Assembly (NCBI GenBank): GCA_050251635.1
Contig: JBFWML010000048.1
Location: forward strand, 1 to 16,869
Source of the DNA: JBFWML01 sp050251635
GTDB taxonomy: Bacteria > Campylobacterota > Campylobacteria > Campylobacterales > SZUA-545
DNA length: 16,869 nucleotides
Reading direction: 5' to 3'
Shown: one piece after another, positions 1 through 7,591 of the stretch
How the letters are laid out: each line of letters begins with the position of its first letter
Numbering within the stretch: position 1 is the first letter of the stretch
Made by a program: the position numbers and the translations under genes
Notes under the pieces: model-generated
What the model was told of the DNA's origin: nothing
Databases searched by the model: none
The model's input: the letters and a program-made list of their open reading frames with translations, nothing else

Positions 1-819
1 AACAAGGGAGTTTTGCCAAATATATTTTAGGTGAAGATTGTCAAATTCTTTTAAAAGCGTTGGCGTCACCAAAAATGGTTTAAGCACATAAGGGTGAGAT
101 GGTACTTTTATTCCACGCATTGTATTTATACAAAATCTGCAACTTGTTTTTATTTTTGAAATATTTTTTGATGTATCAACAAACATTCGACCACAGTTGG
201 AACAAACAAGCCAATTAATTGAACCATGGGGCTTTAGTATTTTTAAGTTATTGAACCCTCTCGCTTTTAGGGTAATATGCGGGATATGCTCTTCGGCCAA
301 GCCATATGTGTAGAAACAGTAATCAATGGCAATATTGTCAATTGAACTAAGAGATTTCTCTAAAATTGTATCCCAATTTAAAGAAATTATAGAAACAGAT
401 TTAGAAGTTGATAATCTAGACTTTTTTAGCATATCAGCGAACTGAAGATATGCTTTAGATAAACCAATAGAATTCTGTTTTTTATCAAAAAGCGCAATGA
501 TTAAGTCGATTAATCCATCACGAAGTGAATGCATTTCAATCCAATCAAAATCACAAAAATATTCTTCGTTATTATATGATCGATCTAAAATAGTAAATAA
601 ATCCTCGATTACATCGATGTCTTTAACATTCTCATTGCCAAAAATTGATAAAAAGTTGCGAAGCTTTCTAATGATTTCATAATATTCAATAGCCCTTTCC
701 TCAAGAGCACCGAAATCAAGCTTAAGAATGTCATTCATAAGCGCCTTCTGACTTGGCATTCCTGCGGCATAAGAAAAACCGGCACCCAAGATGAAGACTG
801 ACTTACTGGTCAAGTACAT
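1..819 (-). CDS. SIR2-like NAD-binding protein, C-terminus cut by window edge
   Basis: The reading frame is open from ATG 819 to base 1 (273 codons) with no stop, so the C-terminus lies outside the window. Visible SIR2 signatures are the nucleotide-binding loop GAGFSYAAGMP (residues 12-22), SLNWD (146-150) with the Asn that NAD-hydrolysing SIR2 proteins use, and LKPHGSINWL (195-204) with the catalytic-type His198. A zinc ribbon follows directly: CxxC at 206/209 and 227/230. SIR2 domains of this kind act as NAD-depleting effectors in anti-phage proteins such as ThsA and the DSR proteins; that role is inferred here. The start overlaps the end of the preceding gene by 17 bp, and a GGAAA stretch just upstream is the only RBS candidate, so translational coupling is likely. 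Codon use is AT-rich like the rest of the cassette. What lies C-terminal (sensor, TPR, nuclease) cannot be known from this window. Confidence 0.85.
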   Translation of the reverse strand, partial: MYLTSKSVFILGAGFSYAAGMPSQKALMNDILKLDFGALEERAIEYYEIIRKLRNFLSIFGNENVKDIDVIEDLFTILDRSYNNEEYFCDFDWIEMHSLRDGLIDLIIALFDKKQNSIGLSKAYLQFADMLKKSRLSTSKSVSIISLNWDTILEKSLSSIDNIAIDYCFYTYGLAEEHIPHITLKARGFNNLKILKPHGSINWLVCSNCGRMFVDTSKNISKIKTSCRFCINTMRGIKVPSHPYVLKPFLVTPTLLKEFDNLHLKYIWQNSLV

Positions 820-2140
820 TTTTCCATGTCATCAAATAGTTCAATTCATTTTCAGCAAAAGCAGGTTCGTGAGTATTGTATGAATTTTCAAGTTCTGCTA
901 AAAGCAGGCCTAGGTCACTCTTATTTATTTTTTCATACTCTGAATGTTTTACGATCAAGTAATGAATTAAACATTCATGTTTACTTTCCAAAATTGGAAA
1001 TTCGACTTCCCTAACATTACCCTTTTTGTATTGAATTTTTACCTGTTTTGTCTGTATATAAACTGAAAAATCGCTAATAATGTCTTCAATAGTATTTGAT
1101 TCTTTATGTATGTTTTTATCGCAGTTTTTACAGCCACAAATTTTACTTGCAAAAAAATCTTTATTTGATACCTTAAAGAAATAAAAGAGAGGAATTACTG
1201 ATGTTGCATCAAATCTTTGCTTGAGTGCCGGGATATAAAACTTTGCCCTTGGAATTCCGCCACCAACAGGAACAACTTCGCGTTTTTCTCCATACTCCAG
1301 CCCGTGAACAACACCATCCAACCCGCACTTTGTTAAGAGTTGAGCAAAATATCCCCCATACAAAGAAACAATGGGTTTTTCAGGGTTCATTTTTTTATAA
1401 TCCGAAACAAGATCTCTTAGGCATGAAAGTTCTTCTTCGCTTGCCCTTGCCTCATCAAAACCATCCACCCAAATAAGAAGTCCATCTGAAACACTGTATT
1501 CTTGAATGATTTGCGATACACGCTCTTTTGCTTTTAATATTTTCTTATCAATAACCAACTGGGCGAATATTGATTTTTTGTATTCATTTTTTAAGCTCAT
1601 TGATTTTGAAATTAGTTCTGAGTTAATATGGAACCAATTTGAAAAGTTGCCGTCTGTTAAGAAAAAATATGGCGCCACAAGAAACATTGGTTCTTTATCG
1701 GCTTTAAGAAAATCAATGTACTCTTTATATTCCTCATCAACGCTTGCTCGCACAAAATTTTTTTGGAAATTAAGCACTTTATGACAAAGCTCAACAATGC
1801 TGTTATTGTTTAGGTCTGTGTGTCTCAATGGTCTTTTTTTATTGTTTATAGAATCATCTACGACACCAGCATACTCGGCTATAAGCTTGCTAATTGAGGT
1901 CTTAATCTCGCCTTTCTCATTATAAATCCAGTTGAGATCATGTTGAAAGGCATGCGTCATTGGGTCAATAAAGAAATTTAAGTCAATATCTTTATGTAAA
2001 AATGTCGATATTGACTTTGATGCATGCACCAACATGTTCGCATTTAGGGCAACTGCATTAAATAAATGCTGATACTGTGTAATATACTTTTGCTCTGCTG
2101 TTGTGCCATAACGAATAAAATGCTTTGGAAAATTGTTCAT
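803..2140 (-). CDS. Uncharacterised protein with TGT-like CxCxxC zinc motif
   Basis: This 445-residue protein is not one I can name. Several short conserved-looking strand ends suggest a beta/alpha barrel: FFIDPMTHAF (56-65), MFLVAPYFF (152-160), LLIWVDGFDE (221-230), SLYGGYFAQL (259-268), GVVHGLEYGEKR (276-287) and VPVGGGIPR (290-298). Next comes CGCKNC (335-340), the CxCxxC spacing used for zinc in tRNA-guanine transglycosylases and DpdA-type DNA base exchangers, with several His residues (388-399) that could complete the site. Asp226 in the WVDGFDE strand would be a candidate catalytic acid. Base exchange or base recognition on tRNA or DNA is therefore plausible, but this is inference from motif spacing only. 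Its ATG overlaps the stop of the nuclease gene as ATGA, and its 3' end overlaps the SIR2 gene, so it is built into the operon. No signal peptide or membrane segment is seen. Confidence 0.7.
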   Translation of the reverse strand: MNNFPKHFIRYGTTAEQKYITQYQHLFNAVALNANMLVHASKSISTFLHKDIDLNFFIDPMTHAFQHDLNWIYNEKGEIKTSISKLIAEYAGVVDDSINNKKRPLRHTDLNNNSIVELCHKVLNFQKNFVRASVDEEYKEYIDFLKADKEPMFLVAPYFFLTDGNFSNWFHINSELISKSMSLKNEYKKSIFAQLVIDKKILKAKERVSQIIQEYSVSDGLLIWVDGFDEARASEEELSCLRDLVSDYKKMNPEKPIVSLYGGYFAQLLTKCGLDGVVHGLEYGEKREVVPVGGGIPRAKFYIPALKQRFDATSVIPLFYFFKVSNKDFFASKICGCKNCDKNIHKESNTIEDIISDFSVYIQTKQVKIQYKKGNVREVEFPILESKHECLIHYLIVKHSEYEKINKSDLGLLLAELENSYNTHEPAFAENELNYLMTWKNVLDQ

Positions 2141-2541
2141 TGCGACCCCAATCTATTAATAAGCTTTGCCTTAAAAAAACCACAATGCCTCGGCGATATT
2201 CTGGCTTCACTCACTGTTTCAAGTCTCTTGTGCTCCAAGTCAAAAAGTAACAAGCCGATGCCTTCCTTTTCAAGATGTGCCTTAAGTTCTGGGTGAATAT
2301 TTTCTTTTTTTGGCATACACAAATACGAATAATCAGCAACCACTTGATGATCCCTGATTTGCATCAATGCTTTTTTCCAATTATTTAGCTTGAATTCAAT
2401 TGTCTTTAGAATTCCATTATCCTCATCAATCAAAACCATGTCAATACTTCTCCTGAAGAATGAAATCTCCTCCATGATTGTATATCCAACTATTTTTGAC
2501 TTAACTATTTTTACCAAATCATACTCAGTAAGTTTGACCAT
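2137..2541 (-). CDS. Small PD-(D/E)XK nuclease-like protein
   Basis: The 134-residue product has the PD-(D/E)XK nuclease core: Glu25, then SIDMVLID with Asp34, then TIEFKL with Glu49 and Lys51, then Gln61 in the helix after the motif, and a strand ADYSYLCMP (69-77). This D-x14-ExK-x9-Q arrangement is common in small restriction-like or genome-maintenance nucleases. No specificity or helicase domain is present, so targeting must come from partners, probably the adjacent cassette proteins. An ATG at 2550 is in frame, but AGAGG abuts it directly. The ATG at 2541 has AGAGG nine bases upstream and is preferred. From 2541 the gene overlaps the preceding one by 17 bp; its TGA shares ATGA with the next gene. 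The nuclease fold is well supported by motif; the biological role is inferred from context. Confidence 0.8.
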   Translation of the reverse strand: MVKLTEYDLVKIVKSKIVGYTIMEEISFFRRSIDMVLIDEDNGILKTIEFKLNNWKKALMQIRDHQVVADYSYLCMPKKENIHPELKAHLEKEGIGLLLFDLEHKRLETVSEARISPRHCGFFKAKLINRLGSQ

Positions 2542-3100
2542 TAATAACATCCTCTAAAATTTCAGAATTTACTGTCATATCTGGGTATTTTGTATATACA
2601 TAGTTTAAAACTTTTTTGAGTCCGAATGCTGTAAATTGTTTCTTCAATTTTAGAATCGATTCCCATTGTGATACACTCAACATTGGCAGTATTTTTGTTT
2701 CAACAAATTCTGCCCCAATGTCTGTAATTGAGTATCTATAGCAACCAAACTGAGAAGCATTTTGATCAATAGAATCATCAGACTCCTCCAATGAGTTTTC
2801 AATCAGTAAATCTTCATCAACCTCTTTAACTAATTCTCTATCGATCATTCCATATTTAACAAAAAAATCTAAGTGTTTTGTAATTTCTTTTGAAAATGGT
2901 CCAAATTTATATGCAGAAAACTTAAATAAATTTGGCTCATCAGAAAGTTTATGAAAATCTCCTTGCTTGTATAGCTCTTTCTCAAAAACAAACATTATTT
3001 TTTGAATTCTTGTATTACCATTTATTGGCATACGATTATCCGCATGTAAGACCAAAAGAATAAACTCTGATGATTTTAGTTTTCTCGTCTTACTAGCCAT
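2525..3100 (-). CDS. GPFS-motif protein, possibly SocA/YwgA-like
   Basis: The product is 191 residues from ATG 3100, chosen because AGGAG lies seven bases upstream; the frame stays open further upstream into the restriction-modification gene without such a site. RIQKIMFVFEKELY (31-44), FSAYKFGPFS (61-70) and YGMI (83-86) resemble the pattern (K)LQKLxF...YxYGPFS...L...GLI found in uncharacterised phage-associated and SocA/YwgA-type proteins, some of which are antitoxins or adaptors. The C-terminal half holds an acidic stretch (93-113) and then SITDIGAEFV (124-133), which looks like the wing of a winged helix. A DNA-binding or regulatory/antitoxin role is thus possible but unproven. The Shine-Dalgarno overlaps the stop region of the upstream gene (ends 3112). 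It is the first gene of the AT-rich cassette. Confidence 0.7.
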   Translation of the reverse strand: MASKTRKLKSSEFILLVLHADNRMPINGNTRIQKIMFVFEKELYKQGDFHKLSDEPNLFKFSAYKFGPFSKEITKHLDFFVKYGMIDRELVKEVDEDLLIENSLEESDDSIDQNASQFGCYRYSITDIGAEFVETKILPMLSVSQWESILKLKKQFTAFGLKKVLNYVYTKYPDMTVNSEILEDVINGQTY

Positions 3101-3111
3101 TTTTATGCTCC

Positions 3112-6100
3112 TCATTTTTCTTGATTGAGTCGGTACAAAACCCACACCAGTTCGTCCAAAAGACCCCACTCACATCTCTTGGCCGCATCCATAATCTTAC
3201 CTTCCAGCCCCAAATTGGTTCCTTTAGGCACAATCGGCAACTGCTCCAAATACATCGGCTTATATTCAAAATAATCATTCTGCTTTGTAGATGCAATCTG
3301 CTTCATGTAGAAGTCGATCACGCTTGAGTTCAGGATTCCCAGCAGATAGAGATCGTCCGTGACGATGATAGTCGTTTTATCATTAGAATAGTTTCCGTCT
3401 GCATCAAAGGCGCAAGACATTTGTTTGGCGATCGCGGGGATAATAATCTTCGGCTTCTCAAACTCCTGCCAATACGCCACATTGTCCTGAATCTCCCACC
3501 ACTCATAACTGCCCGCTTTGCGGCCTTGCCACGGGCCGTTGTGGTCTTTGGGTTTGGGCATGAGCCTGTCTTTGTACTGCTCCAGATGCGCTTTGATGGC
3601 GGGGTATTCGTCTATCCGGGTGCCGCGCCGCGTGAAGATCAGGTATTTGTCGGCCTTCGGCGTCTCATACCGCTTAATATCCCGTCCGGCCAAAAACGGT
3701 TTGATCAGCTCGGCGCTTTTGAGGTCGGCGACGATGAGTTGTTCGCGGGTGGCGGCGTCGATCACAAAGGCTTCGTTTAGGCCCGTTTTTATGCCGTAGT
3801 AAATCTGCCCCTTCACATACTCGCCCAGCGGGATGGTGTTTTGGCGGATTTTTTGCATCAGGCGGGCCGTTTCGCCGCCCTTTAGGCTCCAGCCGCCCTC
3901 CTCCAGCGCGGCTTGATCGACCCGTTCGGCGTGGGTGCGGGCGTATTCGCCCAGATCGCCCACATCCAGCGCGGGGATTTCCAGCGCGTCAAAACCGCCC
4001 GCGCTCCCACCTCTGCCTGCCAGCAGTATCATGGGGTAAGTGGTCGCTTCGTCAAACACCGGCAGATCGCCAAAGTCCAGCGCGGCGATCAGCCGTTTTG
4101 CTTTTAGGTAGCCTCTTAACCCCGCGCCGTAGCCCGCGCGCATCCATTTGTTGGGGAAAATGTAACTGATATGGCCGTTTTCGCGCAGCAGGTTAAAGCC
4201 CAGCTCCACAAAAAACACATAAATATCCGCCATCCCGTGATAAACCACATAGCGCTCTTTGGCATAGGCTTTAAACTCCGCGCCCAGCTCTTCCTGACGA
4301 ATATAGGGCGGATTGCCGATAACCACATCAAACCCCGCAAAATCGCCGTTGGCATCCAGCGCTTCGGGGAACTCAAAGCGCCATTCAAAGGCATTTTCGT
4401 AGATTTTGCCGCTTTCTATTTCGGCTATTTGCGCTTGCAGGGTTTGCAGCTCGCTTAAGTGCTTTTGCCGCTCTTTGGCGCGGCTTTGGGTAATGTGTTC
4501 GTCGTCGCCAAACAGCGCGGTTTGCGGGCGGTAGTTGTGTTTTAGCGCCAGCAGGCTCAGTTCGTCGTTTAGGCCGTCGAAGTTGTATTCGCTCACATAG
4601 GCTTTGAGCCGCTCTTTGAGCTTTTGCGTCAGGCGGCCTTCGTTTTTGAGCGTCAGGCCGAATTTGGCTTTTAGCGCGTCTATGCTGGTTAGCAGGTCGC
4701 TTTTTTGGCCCAAGTTTTCTTTGTAGTCGAAAACTCTTTTTTTGTAGTTTTCGATCTCCGCTTTGAGGTTGTTTATTTTTAGATCGCCCGCGAGTTCGTA
4801 GCGGCTTATCAAACTGTTGCCGCACTTGATGTTGATGTCAATATTCGGCAGCGTTTGCAGCTCTTTAAAGCCGCTCTCTTCGGTGTAGTAGGCGTTTTTC
4901 AGCAGTTCGATCCACAGGCGCAAACGGCAAATATTGACCGAATTGGGGTTGATGTCCACGCCAAAAAGGCAGTTTTCGATCAGGCGGCGTTTTTCGTCGA
5001 ACAGGGTCTTTTGCACCCGCTGGACTTCATTGGCCGCTTTGGGGCGGCGGTATTCGTACAGATCGCCTTCGTCGTTGCGCACGATCAGCTCGTCGTTGTC
5101 GATCTCTACGCTCCAGTCGCGCAGTCTGCGGCCCGCCGCGTCGGTCAGCACACCCAGCTCGTGTTTGATCACAATCAGTTCATTCAGGGCAGAAACCAAA
5201 AAGTGTCCGCTCCCCACCGCCGGGTCGCACACCGTCACGGTGTCGATCACGCGGCTGATTTCGGCGGCCTGTTTGGAATCAATCCGGTTATAAAGCTCGT
5301 CGAAGCTTTCGGCTTCGTAGCCAAAGGCGGCGTTTAGCTTGTCTGTCACGGCGCGGCGCAACGTCTCGCGGGCCATGTGCATGGTTATGAAGCTGGGCGT
5401 GTAATAACTGCCGTCTTTGTAGCCGTTGATCTTCTCAAACACCAAGCCCAGCACCGACGCGCTAATGAGCGGGCGAACCGTGGGAGCCAGCTCGTCTTCG
5501 CTCACCACGCCGGAAAAGTCGTAGGCATCCAGAAATTCGAACAGATAATGCAGTGTGTTGAGCGTGCCGCTGCGTTTTGCGCCGTTTGCGTCCGCTAAAG
5601 CCGTGCGGTTAAACAGCGTCAGGCTGGCCTGATCGTCCAGCGCGTTGACAAACAGCAGTTGTTTTTCTTCGTTTGCGGCCTCAAAAAGCGAACTGTTCAG
5701 GTAAGGCACATGGCCAAACCTGGCGTTGACGCCCTCTGCGCGGGTTTCGGGCCGTTTGGCAAGCACCTCGAAAAACAGCTTATCCAGCTCGTCGTGATCG
5801 GCAATGACCTGCGCGGTCAAAAACCGTTGCGCCCGATCGCCGCCGTGGTAGCGCACCAGTTGGGCTTCGAGCAGTTTGGCAAACAGAATGCGGTTTGTCC
5901 ACAAAATCACCAGCGAAAGCGCCTTTTCAAACAGTGCCGCTTCGTTGGCCCCGTCGCCTTTACGGTGGCGCACCAGCAGATTGATGGTGTTTTCGATCAG
6001 GCTGCCGCTTTGCCGATCGGCCCCGCTGCGGCGATCGATGCGCTTTTTGCCGCCCTCTTTCACCTCTTGCAAACCCAGAATATAAAGCAGTTCGTTATAA

Positions 6101-6834
6101 AACCCGGTGTTGAGACTATTGGCATCACCCTTTTCAAAGGCTTTGAGCAGGTGTTCGGGACTAAGCAGTTTATAAAGCGCGATCAACCGCTTGTCGTCAC
6201 CCGCCAGCGCGGGTTCGCGCAGGTCAAAGTGGGCACAGCTGAGTTCGGTATCCGCACCCGCCAGAAAAGTAGCGGCAATCTCGTTGTAGAAATACGCGGT
6301 GCGATCATCGGTCAGCACACCTTTTTGCCACTCGGCAAACCGTTTTTTGAGCGTAGTATTCTGAAAAAACAACCGCTCAAAATCCGCCGCGTCAAACACA
6401 AACCACTCGTAAGCGTTGGTGATAATCAGGTGTTTAAGGTCAATATTCCCCGCGCTACGTTCTTGCAGATAGTACAGCAACAGTTCATGAAACGCCTTGC
6501 GGTTGGCATCGCCCACGGCGATCATCTCGTTTTGATTTTTGGGCGATTTGGCCTCTATAATCACCGCGACCGCATCGGTAGGCTTGTTCCCGGCGTGGAT
6601 CACATAGTCCATGCGCTCTTTGGTGTTGATCAGGTTGCGCCCGCGATAAAAGGCGTTTTCCAAAAAGGCGCGTAATAGATTTTTGGCGTTTTCTTCGCTC
6701 TCGTCGGTGTTTAGGTGGGTGAGGTAGCTAGCCAGCGCCGCGCGGAAGGCGGCAAAGTTTTCGGGTGAAATAACGGCTTTGGAATGCAACGGCTTCAGCG
6801 CCGCGCGGGGTTTAACAAGTTTAAGTTTGATCAT
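3112..6834 (-). CDS. Type IIG (Eco57I-like) restriction-modification enzyme
   Basis: One polypeptide of 1240 residues combines cleavage and methylation. The N-terminal nuclease shows Asp76 (MDYVIHAG) and Glu94-Ala-Lys96 (IIEAKSP), a PD-(D/E)XK site. The gamma-type N6-adenine methylase has motif I DPAVGSGHF (537-545) and motif IV NPPY (841-844). The region after about residue 990 (FLAGRDIKRY, WWEIQD, KPKIIIP, LLGILNSS, LEQLPIVP) matches TaqI-type C-terminal specificity domains. No Walker A or helicase motif was seen, so it is not type I or type ISP; PglX of BREX would lack the nuclease. The start is uncertain: ATG 6834 is preferred for its family-like beginning MIKLKLVKPR, but ATG 6873 (AAGG upstream) and TTG 6909 are in frame. 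Composition is GC-rich like the chromosome, unlike the cassette it leads into. It probably methylates and cuts an asymmetric site; the site cannot be predicted. Confidence 0.92.
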   Translation of the reverse strand: MIKLKLVKPRAALKPLHSKAVISPENFAAFRAALASYLTHLNTDESEENAKNLLRAFLENAFYRGRNLINTKERMDYVIHAGNKPTDAVAVIIEAKSPKNQNEMIAVGDANRKAFHELLLYYLQERSAGNIDLKHLIITNAYEWFVFDAADFERLFFQNTTLKKRFAEWQKGVLTDDRTAYFYNEIAATFLAGADTELSCAHFDLREPALAGDDKRLIALYKLLSPEHLLKAFEKGDANSLNTGFYNELLYILGLQEVKEGGKKRIDRRSGADRQSGSLIENTINLLVRHRKGDGANEAALFEKALSLVILWTNRILFAKLLEAQLVRYHGGDRAQRFLTAQVIADHDELDKLFFEVLAKRPETRAEGVNARFGHVPYLNSSLFEAANEEKQLLFVNALDDQASLTLFNRTALADANGAKRSGTLNTLHYLFEFLDAYDFSGVVSEDELAPTVRPLISASVLGLVFEKINGYKDGSYYTPSFITMHMARETLRRAVTDKLNAAFGYEAESFDELYNRIDSKQAAEISRVIDTVTVCDPAVGSGHFLVSALNELIVIKHELGVLTDAAGRRLRDWSVEIDNDELIVRNDEGDLYEYRRPKAANEVQRVQKTLFDEKRRLIENCLFGVDINPNSVNICRLRLWIELLKNAYYTEESGFKELQTLPNIDINIKCGNSLISRYELAGDLKINNLKAEIENYKKRVFDYKENLGQKSDLLTSIDALKAKFGLTLKNEGRLTQKLKERLKAYVSEYNFDGLNDELSLLALKHNYRPQTALFGDDEHITQSRAKERQKHLSELQTLQAQIAEIESGKIYENAFEWRFEFPEALDANGDFAGFDVVIGNPPYIRQEELGAEFKAYAKERYVVYHGMADIYVFFVELGFNLLRENGHISYIFPNKWMRAGYGAGLRGYLKAKRLIAALDFGDLPVFDEATTYPMILLAGRGGSAGGFDALEIPALDVGDLGEYARTHAERVDQAALEEGGWSLKGGETARLMQKIRQNTIPLGEYVKGQIYYGIKTGLNEAFVIDAATREQLIVADLKSAELIKPFLAGRDIKRYETPKADKYLIFTRRGTRIDEYPAIKAHLEQYKDRLMPKPKDHNGPWQGRKAGSYEWWEIQDNVAYWQEFEKPKIIIPAIAKQMSCAFDADGNYSNDKTTIIVTDDLYLLGILNSSVIDFYMKQIASTKQNDYFEYKPMYLEQLPIVPKGTNLGLEGKIMDAAKRCEWGLLDELVWVLYRLNQEK

Positions 6835-6846
6835 GCGGGGATTATA
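6835..6846 (-). promoter_or_regulatory. -10 box before the restriction-modification gene
   Basis: On the minus strand TATAAT (6846-6841) sits in the context cgcTATAATc, the same as the -10 before aroQ at 7546. The last T is only six bases from the ATG at 6834, so a transcript from it would start at or next to that ATG. No good -35 is seen, as is common for Campylobacterota sigma-70 promoters. Confidence 0.45.
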
Positions 6847-6890
6847 GCGATTGAGGGTTAAGCATCTCTCCATCAAAAGCCTTAGTGCGG

Positions 6891-6912
6891 TTTTTGCTAC
6901 AATCGTCAAAAA
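6891..6912 (+). promoter_or_regulatory. Promoter and candidate operator of the toxin-antitoxin pair
   Basis: TGC-TACAAT (6895-6903) forms an extended -10 behind a T-rich stretch, typical of this phylum, and places the RNA start near 6910, about 23 bases before the antitoxin ATG. The -10 box lies inside a perfect inverted repeat, TTTTTG at 6891-6896 and CAAAAA at 6907-6912 with a 10-base spacer. Such a repeat over a -10 is where an autorepressing antitoxin would bind. The promoter reading is moderate; the operator reading is inference. Confidence 0.45.
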
Positions 6913-6932
6913 TAAGCAAGAAAGATCAGGTT

Positions 6933-7160
6933 ATGGAAAAAGCCCCCCGTATCGAATCCAGACATGATGTGCTTTTGGGCAAGCCGGTCATTCGCGGAAC
7001 CCGCATTTCCGTGGAGCTGCTTTTGCGTGAACTTTCCCAAGGCGCAAAAGTAGAAGACCTGTTGGCTGCCTACCCCCAGCTTAAAGCCGAAGACATCTTT
7101 GCGGCACTAGCCTACAGCGCAGATGTTATTTCAAAAGAGCAGCTTCTTGCCGCTTCGTGA
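6933..7160 (+). CDS. DUF433 family antitoxin
   Basis: The 75-residue product matches DUF433 closely: GKPVIRGTRISVELLL (16-31) is the family's hallmark, followed by a helical segment ELSQGAKVEDLLAAYPQL and AEDIFAALAYSADV (52-65) that resembles a homeodomain-like helix-turn-helix. DUF433 proteins are paired with DUF5615 PIN-like toxins and act as DNA-binding antitoxins. The start ATG 6933 is chosen over an in-frame ATG at 6885, because the extra residues do not fit the family and the -10 box lies at 6898-6903, after the 6885 codon. The gene overlaps the toxin gene and is divergent from the restriction-modification gene, which it may help to stabilise in the genome. Autorepression through the inverted repeat at 6891-6912 is likely but inferred. 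Confidence 0.9.
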   Translation: MEKAPRIESRHDVLLGKPVIRGTRISVELLLRELSQGAKVEDLLAAYPQLKAEDIFAALAYSADVISKEQLLAAS

Positions 7161-7512
7161 ACTGCTTGCCGATGAGAACATCGATAGCCGCATGGTGGCA
7201 GAACTTCGAACGCAGGGCTTCAGGGTTCTTTCAATTGCTGAAGAACACCGTGGCGCAACCGATCAAGAGGTTATCAAGCTTGCAACCACCAAAGGGTTAA
7301 TAATTCTCACCCGCGATAGCGATTTTGGCGAATGGGTTTTTGCCCACGGCGCTCAAGTAGCCGGGGTTATCTATTTGCGCTATACCTTGTCCGATCATGT
7401 CACCATTATGCGGACGCTAATCAGAATTCTGCGCGAACGTTCTAGTGACCTTCAAAAAGCTTTCACCGTGCTGGCTCCTCAAAAAATCAGAATCCGCCAG
7501 CTCCCCGCCTAA
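7123..7512 (+). CDS. DUF5615 PIN-like toxin
   Basis: The product has the DUF5615 (PIN-like, Mut7-C-related) pattern: LLADENIDSRMV with Asp17, ATDQEV with Asp47 and Glu49, then LIILTRDSDFG with Asp65 and Asp67. These acidic residues form the metal site of PIN ribonucleases, so RNA cleavage is the expected toxin activity. From ATG 7123 it is 129 residues and overlaps the antitoxin gene by 38 bp. Family members usually begin close to the LADEN strand, so an in-frame TTG at 7147 is an alternative start; neither has a clear Shine-Dalgarno, which fits coupling to antitoxin translation. All acidic positions are intact, so the toxin looks functional. The gene ends 79 bases before aroQ and marks the edge of the accessory region. 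Confidence 0.88.
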   Translation: MLFQKSSFLPLRELLADENIDSRMVAELRTQGFRVLSIAEEHRGATDQEVIKLATTKGLIILTRDSDFGEWVFAHGAQVAGVIYLRYTLSDHVTIMRTLIRILRERSSDLQKAFTVLAPQKIRIRQLPA

Positions 7513-7545
7513 CCCCCTCACCACAACCTTTTTAGCATCAACCGC

Positions 7546-7558
7546 TATAATCGCGCCC
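7546..7558 (+). promoter_or_regulatory. Promoter of the aroQ-flagellar operon
   Basis: TATAAT at 7546-7551, preceded by the T-rich run CTTTTTAGC (about 7528-7536), fits a Campylobacterota sigma-70 promoter. The predicted RNA start near 7558 leaves a leader of about 34 bases before aroQ, with the ribosome site AAGGA six bases before the ATG. No other promoter is obvious between here and fliY, although weaker internal ones could exist. Confidence 0.6.
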
Positions 7559-7591
7559 ATCAAAAACGCAACACCACACCAAGGACGCACC

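Noticed and set aside
497..682. Short plus-strand open frame in the left region
   Set aside because: It is antisense to the SIR2-like gene, whose frame is open across the whole stretch and carries clear motifs.
5659..6675. Long plus-strand open frame (338 codons) opposite the restriction-modification gene
   Set aside because: It lies wholly antisense to the nuclease/methylase frame, has no recognisable motif, and long antisense frames are expected in GC-rich coding DNA.
7445..7591. Upstream in-frame extension of aroQ (49 codons)
   Set aside because: It overlaps the toxin gene, contains the promoter, and the family start with a good ribosome site is at 7592.
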